NCBI RefSeq assembly: GCF_023805295.1
Contig: NZ_JAMSHT010000001.1
Location: 1,426,001 to 1,490,000 of the forward strand
DNA: 64,000 nucleotides
Source: Sphingomicrobium sediminis
GTDB taxonomy: Bacteria; Pseudomonadota; Alphaproteobacteria; Sphingomonadales; Sphingomonadaceae
Direction: 5' to 3'
In this document: positions 42,498 through 52,393 of the stretch, one piece after another
How the letters are laid out: each line of letters opens with the position of its first letter
How positions within the stretch are numbered: position 1 is the stretch's first letter
The notes under the pieces: generated by a model
Database searches by the model: none
What the model was told of the DNA's origin: nothing
What the model saw: the letters and a program-made list of their open reading frames with translations, nothing else
Position numbers and translations under genes: made by a program

Positions 42498-43495
42498 ACG
42501 ACGCCGTCGTAGAGCGTTTCAGGAGGATCCTTGGAACGCTCGTCGGGCCGCGCCAGAAAATCGGGCTCGCCGTGTCCGGGGGGCCCGACAGCATTGCTCT
42601 GCTGCTGCTCGCCCGCGTCGTCGCGCCGAGCCGCATCTGGGTCGCCACGGTCGACCACAAATTGCGCCCCGAAGCGGCCGACGAGGCCAGGTTCGTCGCC
42701 AATTTGTGCGCCAAGCTCGGCGTGCCGCACGAAACATTGGAGATTGCCTGGGGTCAGAAGCCGACCAGCAACCTTCAGGCCCGCGCACGCGAACAGCGCC
42801 TCGGCTATCTCATTCGCTGGGCCGAGACCAATGGCCTGCCGGTTATCGCCATGGCGCATCATGCCGACGACCAAGTCGAGACGCTGTTGATGCGCCTCGC
42901 GCGCGGTGCAGGGCTGCCCGGTCTTGCGGGGATCCGCCGCAACCGCCGCCTTACCGACAATGTCCGCCTCGTTCGCCCGCTGCTCGGCTGGCGCCGCAGC
43001 GAGCTCAAGGACATCGTCGCCAAAGCCGGGATCGAGCCGGTCGACGATCCGTCCAACCGCGATCCCCAGCATGACCGCACCAAGATTCGCGAGGCGATCG
43101 AGGCGTCGGGCCTTGGCGACTTCGACGCCATTGCGCGCTCCGCAGGCCATCTGGCCGATGCCGAGGAAGCGGTCGAGTGGATGGCCGAGGGGCTTGCCGA
43201 TATCCGGCTCGAGCGCGTCGAGAACGGGCTGCTGCTCGATCCCGAGGGTCTGCCCTTCGAGGTCCGCCGCCGCCTCATCCTGCGGACCTTCGACCGGTTC
43301 GGCCGTCCGCGCCCGCGCGGCCCCGCAACGGTGCGCCTCATCCGTGCGCTCAATGCCGGAGAGATCGCGACCCTTGGCGGACTGCGCTTCGCTCCCGGCG
43401 ATAGATGGTCGATCACGCGACCAAAACCCCATGCGGGAACCGAGGAAAGCGTAGAGACCGCAACCGGCACCACAAGCGCCGTGGACGTCAACTGA
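42488..43495 (+). CDS. tilS: tRNA(Ile)-lysidine synthase
   Basis: A 335-residue N-type ATP pyrophosphatase that modifies C34 of tRNA-Ile(CAU) to lysidine, so that it reads AUA. The P-loop is SGGPDS (30-35), followed by VDHKLRPE and the HHADDQVETLLMRLARG block. The DPSNRDPQHDRTKIR segment is a TilS hallmark. The C-terminal domain is short, as in other alphaproteobacteria. It starts inside cpoB and lies before ftsH, the usual order. Confidence 0.94.
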   Translation: MQLDDAVVERFRRILGTLVGPRQKIGLAVSGGPDSIALLLLARVVAPSRIWVATVDHKLRPEAADEARFVANLCAKLGVPHETLEIAWGQKPTSNLQARAREQRLGYLIRWAETNGLPVIAMAHHADDQVETLLMRLARGAGLPGLAGIRRNRRLTDNVRLVRPLLGWRRSELKDIVAKAGIEPVDDPSNRDPQHDRTKIREAIEASGLGDFDAIARSAGHLADAEEAVEWMAEGLADIRLERVENGLLLDPEGLPFEVRRRLILRTFDRFGRPRPRGPATVRLIRALNAGEIATLGGLRFAPGDRWSITRPKPHAGTEESVETATGTTSAVDVN

Positions 43496-43579
43496 ACGCC
43501 AACTTTAGGCCCATATTGTAGGAGAGCCATGCGCTCCCTATCTTTGTACCCGACCACAATTTTCGGATAATGTATCGCG

Positions 43580-45550
<1,971 letters not shown>

Positions 45551-45573
45551 CCGTCACCACATCACCAAACGCG

Positions 45574-45605
45574 AAGGGCGGTGCCAGCGATGGCGCCGCC
45601 CTTTT
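45574..45605 (+). terminator. Rho-independent terminator after ftsH
   Basis: AAGGGCGG (45574-45581) pairs with CCGCCCTT (45596-45603); four more pairs (one G-T) close a 6-base loop. The stem ends in TTTT. It lies in the gap between convergent ftsH and the DUF3667 gene, and the A residues at its left edge could serve the other strand. Confidence 0.85.
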
Positions 45606-45609
45606 CGGT

Positions 45610-46677
45610 TCAGCTGATCACGCCCAGCGTCAGCATCAACGCGAGGAACAGCGACAGGGTAATGATCGAGATAATGCTGAGATAGAAGGTCCCGGCAAGC
45701 GAGCGCAGCCTACCCAGTCCATAGGTGCCGCGGAAATGGCGGTAGATATGGATGGGCGGGATGAAGACGAGGAGTAGCGCAAACCAGTCCTGCCATCCGA
45801 CAGTACGAGTCATGAGGTTCACGATGATGGCCAGCAGCATCATGAAGCTGATCGAATAGGTCACGAAAACGGCATGGTCGTAGAGCTTGAACCGCCGCGA
45901 AATCGGGAAGAGCAGCCACAGGAAGGGCAGCGACAATGGAATGAGCAGCCAGCTCAATTTGTAGGCCGCAGTCTGCACCTTATAGAGATAGAGGCCCGGA
46001 TTTTCCTCTGCTTTGGCAATCTGCTCGTCGAACATGCCGATACCGGACTCCCCGAAGGTGATGCCACTGCGCTGCACCGCTGCTGGATCACCACCAGTCT
46101 CCCAGGCTTCGAGTTGTAATTGGGCAAGGTCAAGTTCGGCGCGAACACCCGTCATCGCGCCAGAAACGCCTGGAAAGTCGGCATTTTCAAGCTCTTCAAG
46201 GTTCGCCTCGAGCTCGGCCACACGCTCGCGCTGCTGCTCGATCGTCGCGGCCGGTTCGCGGATCGTATTGATCTGCTGGTCGCTGATATCGACCGACACG
46301 ACCAGCGCAAACATGGCCACGACGGTAAACAGGTAGATGGCGATCGGGCTGATGAAGCGGGCGCGTTTGCCCTCGATATAGTCGCGCGTCAGGCGGCCCG
46401 GGCGCCAGATCAGTGCCGGCAAGGTGCGCCAGAATTTCCCGTCGAGATGGAGCACCCCGTGCAGCATATCGTGCAGCAGCCCGCCTAGCGTACGGTGGAG
46501 ATGCCCCTTCTGCCCGCATTCGTGGCAATAATCGCCCTGCAGCGCGGCCCCGCAATTGAGGCAATTGTCGGGGCGCTCATGCCCCTTCTTGCCCTCGCTG
46601 CCGGGCTCGATCGCCTTGGCCGCGCCTGCACCGCCAACGATCTCGCCGATCGCGCTTGCACCTTCGATGCCGTTCAT
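45610..46677 (-). CDS. DUF3667 zinc-ribbon membrane protein
   Basis: A 355-residue protein. A four-cysteine zinc ribbon near the N-terminus (C39, C42, C51, C54: CLNCG then CHECGQ) is followed by the helical block LLHDMLHGVLHLDGKFWRTL, typical of DUF3667. A first membrane helix lies at about 108-128, then a periplasmic coiled coil (EQQRERVAELEANLEELENA). Four to five further membrane helices fill about 235-355. Function unknown. Start ATG 46677 has AGAGG upstream on the coding strand; it lies divergent to nadD. Confidence 0.85.
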   Translation of the reverse strand: MNGIEGASAIGEIVGGAGAAKAIEPGSEGKKGHERPDNCLNCGAALQGDYCHECGQKGHLHRTLGGLLHDMLHGVLHLDGKFWRTLPALIWRPGRLTRDYIEGKRARFISPIAIYLFTVVAMFALVVSVDISDQQINTIREPAATIEQQRERVAELEANLEELENADFPGVSGAMTGVRAELDLAQLQLEAWETGGDPAAVQRSGITFGESGIGMFDEQIAKAEENPGLYLYKVQTAAYKLSWLLIPLSLPFLWLLFPISRRFKLYDHAVFVTYSISFMMLLAIIVNLMTRTVGWQDWFALLLVFIPPIHIYRHFRGTYGLGRLRSLAGTFYLSIISIITLSLFLALMLTLGVIS

Positions 46678-46766
46678 CTGCCTCTTATCCCCCAGTCGCA
46701 GCGTCTTACCCCATCCATACACTGACATCTGGCAGGGGCAAAGCTTGTCTGCTAGCGCCGCAGGCC

Positions 46767-47375
46767 ATGGCACGGATCGGCCTTTTGGGCGGGAGCTTCA
46801 ACCCGGCGCACCGCGGACATCGCCACATCAGCCTGGCGGCACATCGCGCGCTCGGGCTCGACGAAGTGTGGTGGCTGGTAAGCCCCGGCAATCCGCTAAA
46901 GCCAAAGAAAGGCATGGCGCCCTATGACGCGCGCTTCAAATCGGCGCAGCTCATGTCGAGGCGCGCGCCCATCCGCGCCAGCGATTTCGAGGTGCATGCC
47001 GGCACGATCTATACTGTCGACACGCTCGCCGCGATCCGAAAGGCCTATCCGCAGCATGAATTCATCTGGCTGATGGGCGAGGATGGTGTTGCACAATTCC
47101 ACCAGTGGAAAGACTGGCGCGGCCTGGCGCGCACCATGCCGATTGCCGTCATGACTCGCCCGGGCTATAAGGATGATGCCCGGGCGGCGCGCGCCATGGG
47201 TTGGCTACGGTGGTTCGTCCGCCCCGCAGCGCAAGCAATCAACTGGACGAATTGGAGTGTACCGGCGATCACGTTCCTGCGTCTGCCGCCCGATCCGACC
47301 TCCGCAACCGCGCTGCGCGCGCGCGATCCCAATTGGTTTCACGACCTAGAAGCGACCGGGAGGAACCGGTCGTAA
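46767..47375 (+). CDS. nadD: Nicotinate-nucleotide adenylyltransferase
   Basis: A 202-residue enzyme that joins ATP and nicotinate mononucleotide to deamido-NAD, a late step of NAD synthesis. The nucleotidyltransferase signature is GGSFNPAHRGH (8-18), with VWWLVSPGNPLKPK, and the second motif reads PDPTSATALR in place of the usual ISSTxIR. ATG 46767 gives the standard N-terminus; upstream in-frame codons lie in the divergent promoter. It heads the nadD-rsfS-rlmH-envC-ctpA cluster common in this bacterial class. Confidence 0.94.
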   Translation: MARIGLLGGSFNPAHRGHRHISLAAHRALGLDEVWWLVSPGNPLKPKKGMAPYDARFKSAQLMSRRAPIRASDFEVHAGTIYTVDTLAAIRKAYPQHEFIWLMGEDGVAQFHQWKDWRGLARTMPIAVMTRPGYKDDARAARAMGWLRWFVRPAAQAINWTNWSVPAITFLRLPPDPTSATALRARDPNWFHDLEATGRNRS

Positions 47376-47391
47376 GCCATGAGGAGTGACT

Positions 47392-47799
47392 TTGCCCCAA
47401 GCATCTGCGACCGACCGAGACATGACGACTGACAACCCTGCCCCGCCCGCGACTTCCGAGGAAGTCGAAAAGCTGCACGATCTGGTCATGCAGCTGATGG
47501 ATGACGAACAGGCACAGGAAGTCGTGTCGATCCCGCTAACGGGCAAGAGCTCGATTGCCGATCACATGGTGATTGCGAGCGGTCGTTCTTCGCGCCAGGT
47601 CGCGGCGATCGCCAACAAGCTGGCTGAAAAGGTCAAGAAGGATACGGGCAAGTCGCCCCGCATCGAGGGACTGCCGGTCGCCGACTGGGTGCTGATCGAT
47701 TGCGGCGACGTCATCGTCCACCTTTTCCGCCCCGAAGTGCGCAGCTTTTACAATCTGGAACGCATGTGGGCGTTCGGCGACGAGGAAGGCAGCGCCTGA
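47392..47799 (+). CDS. rsfS: Ribosome silencing factor
   Basis: A protein of about 135 residues that binds ribosomal protein L14 and blocks subunit joining under starvation. Family blocks: IPLTGKSSIADHMVIASGRSSRQVAAIA, then IEGLPVADWVLIDCGDVIVHLFRPEVRSFYNLERMW is recognisable in the second half. The start is probably TTG 47392 with GAGGAG five bases upstream; ATG 47422 is an alternative that still keeps the domain. It lies between nadD and rlmH, its usual place. Confidence 0.93.
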   Translation: MPQASATDRDMTTDNPAPPATSEEVEKLHDLVMQLMDDEQAQEVVSIPLTGKSSIADHMVIASGRSSRQVAAIANKLAEKVKKDTGKSPRIEGLPVADWVLIDCGDVIVHLFRPEVRSFYNLERMWAFGDEEGSA

Positions 47800-47814
47800 C
47801 GCTGCCGTGCCGCC

Positions 47815-48246
47815 ATGCTGCTGCACATCATTGCCAGGGGAAAGATCGGTCGTTCCAGCGAAGCTGACCTCACCGACCGCTACCTCCAGCGCATCCAGTG
47901 GAAGACCAAGGTCACCGAGCTGCCCGATACGGGCGGCAACATCCCCGATCCCATCGGCACGCCCGTTCGCAGCGTCGTCCTCGACGAGCGCGGCAAGGCC
48001 ATGCGCTCGAAGGATTTCGCCAGGAAACTCGAACGCTGGCGCGATGAAGGCGTGCGCGAGACGCGCTTCCTCATCGGTGCCGCCGACGGCCATGAGGCCG
48101 AGACGATCTCCAGCGCCGACCTGCTCTTTTCATTCGGTCCTGCCACTTGGCCGCATATGATGTGCCGCGCCATGCTCGCCGAACAGCTGTTCCGCGCCAC
48201 CGCCATCCTTGCCGGTCATCCCTATCATCGCGAGGGGCCGCGATGA
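47815..48246 (+). CDS. rlmH: 23S rRNA pseudouridine1915 N3-methyltransferase
   Basis: A 143-residue SPOUT enzyme that methylates pseudouridine 1915 of 23S rRNA on assembled 70S ribosomes. It begins MLLHIIARGKIG and has LDERGKAMRSKDFA, FLIGAADGH (SAM knot) and the C-terminal LLAEQLFRATAIL-like helix followed by PYHREGP. All are hallmark RlmH features, including the PYHR ending. It overlaps the next gene start by ATGA. Confidence 0.95.
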   Translation: MLLHIIARGKIGRSSEADLTDRYLQRIQWKTKVTELPDTGGNIPDPIGTPVRSVVLDERGKAMRSKDFARKLERWRDEGVRETRFLIGAADGHEAETISSADLLFSFGPATWPHMMCRAMLAEQLFRATAILAGHPYHREGPR

Positions 48247-49397
48247 GGCGGCTGCTCCTCATCGGCGCGCTGGTGGCCGCTGCAGGCCATGCCCAGCCGG
48301 TCGAGGAAGCGGATGCGACGCTGGCGCAGGTCCGTGCCGAGGCCGAAGCCGCGTCGGCAAGGGCGGCCACCCTTGCCCGCGAGGCCGCCGAGGCAGGAAA
48401 CGAGGCCGACCGGCTCGCCGCCGAACGCGCCGCACTGGCCGCCGAGCTCGAAGCCAGAGATGCCCGCCGCGCCGCGCTGGAAATCGAGGCGGCGGAACTG
48501 ACCGCCGAGCGTGAGCGGATCGAAACCCGCCTTGCTGCCGAGGCCGCGCCCGCTTCCGCGCTCTATGCCGGTCTTGCCAGCCTGTCGCGTCGTCCGCCCG
48601 TCCTGACCCTTGCCGATGCGGGATCGGTCGAGAAGCTCGTCCGCCTGCAATCGCTCGCCGGGATCATCGGCCCCGCCATCGAAGAGCGCACCGCCGCTAC
48701 CCGCGCCGCGCGCCAGCGTATCGCCGCCCTGGCTGCCGCCACTTCGCAGCGGCAGACGGAGCTGGCCGAGGAAATCGTCAATCTGGAAGCCACGGTGGCA
48801 CGCCTTGCAACGCTCGCCGCCGAGCAGCGCGAAGCCGCGACCAACCTTGCGGGCGAAGCCGCGCGCGCCGACCTGCGCGCCATCGCGGCCAACGAACAGA
48901 CCGCAGAATTCGAGGACCAGGCCGAACGCACCCGCTATTCGCGCGAATTTGCCGAGGCGCTGGGCAATTACGGCGCCGCGCCGATCCGTCCCGGCCGCCT
49001 GTCGGGCGACGAGGTCGACGATGGCCGCCCGCGCCCCTCTTTCGATTACCAGCTCCCAATCGAGGGCGCTGTCCTGCAGGGGCTCGGCAGCCTGTCGCGC
49101 GACGGCGTGCGTGCCCGCGGCATCCTGATCGATGCAGCGCCCGGCGCCGAGATCGACGTGCCGGCCAGCGGGACGCTCTTGTTCGCCGGCGCCTTCCGCG
49201 ACCGCGACGGGGTCGTCGTCATCGACCATGGCAATGGCTGGATCAGCCTCATCACCAACCTGCAGACCGCCGTCACGCCCGACAGCCGGGTGCGTCGCGG
49301 CAACCGCCTCGGCCGCGCGCTCGGCCCCGTCGGCGTCGAGCTGTGGCATGACGGCGTCCCGCAACCTGCGGCCCTCATCGCAGGTTCATCCTATTGA
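48243..49397 (+). CDS. EnvC-like murein hydrolase activator (degenerate M23 domain)
   Basis: A 384-residue exported protein: signal peptide 1-19 (ends AGHAQ), a long Ala/Glu/Arg-rich coiled coil (about 20-245), then a LytM/M23-type domain (about 265-384). The peptidase metal residues are missing: the HxxxD position reads RARGILID, and the usual HxH after DHGNG is SLITN. This matches EnvC, which activates division amidases rather than cutting peptidoglycan itself. It starts in the rlmH stop (ATGA) and precedes ctpA, a common arrangement. Confidence 0.87.
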   Translation: MRRLLLIGALVAAAGHAQPVEEADATLAQVRAEAEAASARAATLAREAAEAGNEADRLAAERAALAAELEARDARRAALEIEAAELTAERERIETRLAAEAAPASALYAGLASLSRRPPVLTLADAGSVEKLVRLQSLAGIIGPAIEERTAATRAARQRIAALAAATSQRQTELAEEIVNLEATVARLATLAAEQREAATNLAGEAARADLRAIAANEQTAEFEDQAERTRYSREFAEALGNYGAAPIRPGRLSGDEVDDGRPRPSFDYQLPIEGAVLQGLGSLSRDGVRARGILIDAAPGAEIDVPASGTLLFAGAFRDRDGVVVIDHGNGWISLITNLQTAVTPDSRVRRGNRLGRALGPVGVELWHDGVPQPAALIAGSSY

Positions 49398-49444
49398 GTG
49401 CAATTTTGCGCCATCCGGTCTAGAATCGGTGCAATGACGCGACA

Positions 49445-49469
49445 TCGGTCCCATATGGGGCCCGACCGA
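49445..49469 (+). promoter_or_regulatory. Hairpin just upstream of the ctpA ribosome-binding site
   Basis: TCGGTC (49445-49450) and GACCGA (49464-49469) flank the palindrome CCATATGG (49451-49458). The element ends five bases before AAGGA (49474-49478). It may regulate ctpA or be a DNA operator; no T run supports termination. Confidence 0.4.
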
Positions 49470-49488
49470 GAAAAAGGATTTGGCCACG

Positions 49489-50844
49489 GTGACGACGACT
49501 TTCCCGCAGAAAATGGCGCTTTCCGCGCTGCCCGCACTCGCAATCGTAGGGGCGGTATCCTTGGCTCCGGGAATGAGCGCATCGGCAGGCGCCCAGGACG
49601 CCAAGACCTACGAAGAACTGGAGAAGTTCATGGCGGTCTTCCAGCGCGTGCGCGAAAACTATGTCGAGGAGGTCGATGACGAGACGCTGATCCGCGGCGC
49701 CATCGACGGCATGCTGTCCAGCCTCGACCCGCATAGCGCCTATCTCACCGCGACCGATTTTCAGAATATGCGCCAGACCACCGACGGCAATTATGGCGGT
49801 CTCGGCATCAGCGTGAACATGCAGCAGGGCGTCGTCTACGTCGTCTCGCCCACCGAAGGCACGCCGGCCGATGCCGCTGGCGTCAAGGCAGGCGACTTCA
49901 TCACGCAGATCAACGACGAACTCGTCTTCGGCATGACGCTCGATGAAGCCATTTCGATGATGCGCGGTCGTCCCGGCACCGATGTCGACATCACCATCAT
50001 CCGTCCCGGTCGCCAGGAACCGATCGAACTGACCATCACCCGTGCGATCATCGACCTCAAGCCGGTGCAATGGTCGGTCGAGGACAATGTCGGCATCATC
50101 AACATCAACCAGTTCTCCTCGCCCGTGGGCGAAGGAGTCGCCGACGCGATCCGCTCGATCAAGGCCGAGCTGGGTGGTCACCCCGCCGGCTACATTCTTG
50201 ACCTCCGCCGCAACCCGGGCGGGCTGCTCGACCAGGCGGTCGAAGTCAGCGACGTCTTCCTCGAGCGCGGCGAAGTCGTTTCCGAACGCGGCCGCGACAA
50301 GGGCGACATCCAGCGTTTCTACGCGACCGATGGAGACCTCACCGAAGGCCGCCCCGTCATCGTCCTCATCGACGCCGGCTCGGCCTCGGCCTCCGAGATC
50401 GTCGCCGGCGCGCTGCAGGATCATCGCCGCGCCGTCGTCATGGGCGAAACCAGCTTCGGCAAGGGCAGCGTCCAGACCGTCGTGCAGACCGGCGAAATGA
50501 CCGCGCTGCGCCTCACCACCGCGCGCTACTACACGCCTTCGGGCAAGAGCGTGCAGGCCGGCGGCATCGAACCCGACATCATCGTGCCGCAGCTGTCCGA
50601 CCCCGACCGCCTCAACCGCGTGCGCCTTCGCGAAGCCGACCTTCGTCGCCACCTGGTTGCGCAGGCCGGTGTCGAGGATGAGGTGCTAGAGGAAGACAAG
50701 ACGCCCGATCCGCGCTTCTCGCAGACGGCCGAGGAAATAGCCGAAGCGGGCATCGAGGACTTCCAGCTTCATTATGCCGTCGAGACGCTTGGCCGCCTGT
50801 CGCAAACCCGCGCGGGCAACCGCATCGCGGCGACGCTCGACTAG
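49489..50844 (+). CDS. ctpA: C-terminal processing peptidase (S41 family)
   Basis: A 451-residue periplasmic protease that trims C-termini of proteins and processes peptidoglycan hydrolases. Signal-type N-terminus (ends ASAGAQD), a family helical part with DGMLSSLDPHSAYL, a PDZ domain (about 85-165, GGLGISV to IIRPG) and the catalytic domain with the nucleophile serine in GSASASEI and the lysine in TSFGKGSVQ. The start is GTG 49489, ten bases from AAGGA; the TTG at 49480 is too close to that site. dsbB begins three bases after the stop. Confidence 0.92.
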   Translation: MTTTFPQKMALSALPALAIVGAVSLAPGMSASAGAQDAKTYEELEKFMAVFQRVRENYVEEVDDETLIRGAIDGMLSSLDPHSAYLTATDFQNMRQTTDGNYGGLGISVNMQQGVVYVVSPTEGTPADAAGVKAGDFITQINDELVFGMTLDEAISMMRGRPGTDVDITIIRPGRQEPIELTITRAIIDLKPVQWSVEDNVGIININQFSSPVGEGVADAIRSIKAELGGHPAGYILDLRRNPGGLLDQAVEVSDVFLERGEVVSERGRDKGDIQRFYATDGDLTEGRPVIVLIDAGSASASEIVAGALQDHRRAVVMGETSFGKGSVQTVVQTGEMTALRLTTARYYTPSGKSVQAGGIEPDIIVPQLSDPDRLNRVRLREADLRRHLVAQAGVEDEVLEEDKTPDPRFSQTAEEIAEAGIEDFQLHYAVETLGRLSQTRAGNRIAATLD

Positions 50845-50847
50845 ACG

Positions 50848-51336
50848 ATGCTGGCGCCTGCTTCCCGTAACGAGGGTCTGCTGACCCCGGCCCGCGCGCA
50901 CGCTATGGCGCTACTTGTGCCGGCGCTGCTGCTCGGCGGTGCCATCGGGTCGCAAATCTTCGGCGGCCTCACCCCGTGCGAAATGTGCATCTGGCAGCGC
51001 TGGCCGCACGGCGCGGCCATCCTGCTCGCACTGGGCGGATATCTGCTCAAGGGGCAGCGCCGCCTGATGGTCATGCTCGCCGCGCTGGCAATCGCCGTGT
51101 CGGGCGGCATCGGCGTCTATCATGCCGGCGTCGAGCTCGACATTTTCGAAGGCCTCACCAGCTGCGCCAGCACCACGGCCGGCGGCCTCGACACGATCAT
51201 GGGGGCGCCCATCGTGCGCTGCGATGCGGTCCAGTGGGAATTTCTCGGCATTTCGATGGCCGGATGGAACGCCATCATCTCGCTGGGCGCTGCAGCCTTG
51301 ATCGCGATCGGCATTTCGAAGAAAGGACGCGCATGA
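50848..51336 (+). CDS. dsbB: Disulfide bond formation protein DsbB
   Basis: A 162-residue inner-membrane quinone reductase that reoxidises DsbA-type proteins. Four membrane helices are visible. The first periplasmic loop has C44 and C47 in PCEMCIWQRW, the second has C106 and C125. The Q/W-rich segment next to C47 is the quinone region. A DsbA-like lipoprotein is encoded at 63.2 kb and could be a partner. The gene is tightly placed between ctpA (3-base gap) and coq7 (ATGA overlap). Confidence 0.92.
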   Translation: MLAPASRNEGLLTPARAHAMALLVPALLLGGAIGSQIFGGLTPCEMCIWQRWPHGAAILLALGGYLLKGQRRLMVMLAALAIAVSGGIGVYHAGVELDIFEGLTSCASTTAGGLDTIMGAPIVRCDAVQWEFLGISMAGWNAIISLGAAALIAIGISKKGRA

Positions 51337-51872
51337 CCGACGGTTGGACCCCGGGCGAACGCAAGCCCGACATCGACAGCATGATCCGTGTCGACCAGGC
51401 CGGCGAATATGGCGCCACGCGCATCTATGCGGGCCAGCTCGCCGTGCTCGGCGAGGATAGCCAGGCCGCGCACGTCATCGCCCGCATGGCCAGCCAGGAG
51501 GACCGCCACCTCGCGCGCTTCAACCAGCTGATGGCCGAGCGCAAGGTGCGCCCCACGATCCTCCAACCCTTTTGGAATATTGCCGGCTTCGGCCTTGGCG
51601 CGGTGACCGCGCTCATCGGCGAGAAGGCTGCCATGGCCTGCACCGATGCGGTCGAGACCGAGATCGACAAGCATTATGAAGAGCAGCTGCAGGCACTGGG
51701 CGACAGCGACCCCGAACTCAGCGCCGATATCAAGCAGTTCCAGGCCGAAGAGCTGGAGCATCGCGACACGGCGCGCGAGCACGGCAGCGAGGAAGCGCCC
51801 GCCTACCCGCTCATGACCGGCCTCATTCGTGCCGGCTGCAAGGTGGCGATCGAGCTGTCAAAACGCATTTGA
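51333..51872 (+). CDS. coq7: Demethoxyubiquinone hydroxylase (Coq7/UbiF type)
   Basis: A 179-residue di-iron hydroxylase for the late ring hydroxylation of ubiquinone synthesis. Ligand motifs of the ferritin-like fold are visible: VDQAGEYGATRIY (Glu), ASQEDRHLARF (ExxH), VETEIDKHY (Glu) and QAEELEHRDTA (ExxH). The hydrophobic segment AGFGLGAVTALIG fits the membrane-binding helix. ATG 51333 overlaps the dsbB stop. Together with ubiG (34.6 kb) it indicates an ubiquinone-using organism. Confidence 0.92.
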   Translation: MTDGWTPGERKPDIDSMIRVDQAGEYGATRIYAGQLAVLGEDSQAAHVIARMASQEDRHLARFNQLMAERKVRPTILQPFWNIAGFGLGAVTALIGEKAAMACTDAVETEIDKHYEEQLQALGDSDPELSADIKQFQAEELEHRDTAREHGSEEAPAYPLMTGLIRAGCKVAIELSKRI

Positions 51873-51919
51873 TGACCTTTCGGGCCGCCGGTACGTTGGT
51901 GGCATCAAGGAGAACGAGC

Positions 51920-52333
51920 ATGAAGTCCAAGTTCCTCACCCTTGCCGGCGCCGCCCTTGGCACCGTCGGTGCAGCAGCCATGATCGCCGGCCCCGCCACC
52001 GCGCAGGATCAGCCGCGCCGCAACATCATCGAGGTCGTCGTCTTCGGTGACGATCCCTGCCCGCGTTCGACCGAGGACGAGGTCGTCATTTGCGCGCGCA
52101 AGGACGAAAGCGAACGCTATCGCATTCCCGAGGAGCTGCGCGACACCGGCTCGCGCCAGTCGCGCCAGAGCTGGGTTGCCAATGCGCGCTATCTCGAAAC
52201 GGTCAACGAAACCGGCATCAGCCGCTGCTCGCCCGTCGGACCGGCCGGCGCGATCGGCTGTCTCAACACTTTCATCGAACAGGGCCGGATCGACCGCGAG
52301 GATCTCGAGGAGCGCGAAAGCGTCCCCGAATAG
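51920..52333 (+). CDS. Small exported protein of unknown function
   Basis: A 137-residue protein with a signal peptide (1-28, ends PATAQ). The mature part has four cysteines, in DDPCPRSTEDEVVICARKDES and SRCSPVGPAGAIGCLNTF, which could form two disulfides in the periplasm. The segment YRIPEELRD is distinctive, and I have the impression of similar proteins in sphingomonads, without a known function. Start ATG 51920 has AAGGAG upstream; the frame opens earlier at 51869 without a site. It is closed by the hairpin at 52359-52393. Confidence 0.72.
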   Translation: MKSKFLTLAGAALGTVGAAAMIAGPATAQDQPRRNIIEVVVFGDDPCPRSTEDEVVICARKDESERYRIPEELRDTGSRQSRQSWVANARYLETVNETGISRCSPVGPAGAIGCLNTFIEQGRIDREDLEERESVPE

Positions 52334-52358
52334 GGCCTCACCCCAACCTGATACTTCC

Positions 52359-52393
52359 GAAAGCCGCGGCCAGCCTTACTGGTCGCGGCTTTC
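52359..52393. terminator. Strong hairpin terminator overlapping the DUF885 gene end
   Basis: GAAAGCCGCGGCCAG (52359-52373) pairs with CTGGTCGCGGCTTTC (52379-52393): 15 pairs with one G-T and a 5-base loop, followed by a T-rich stretch on the plus strand. The stop of the opposite DUF885 gene (52376) lies in the loop, so the right arm is coding for that gene. Confidence 0.85.
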
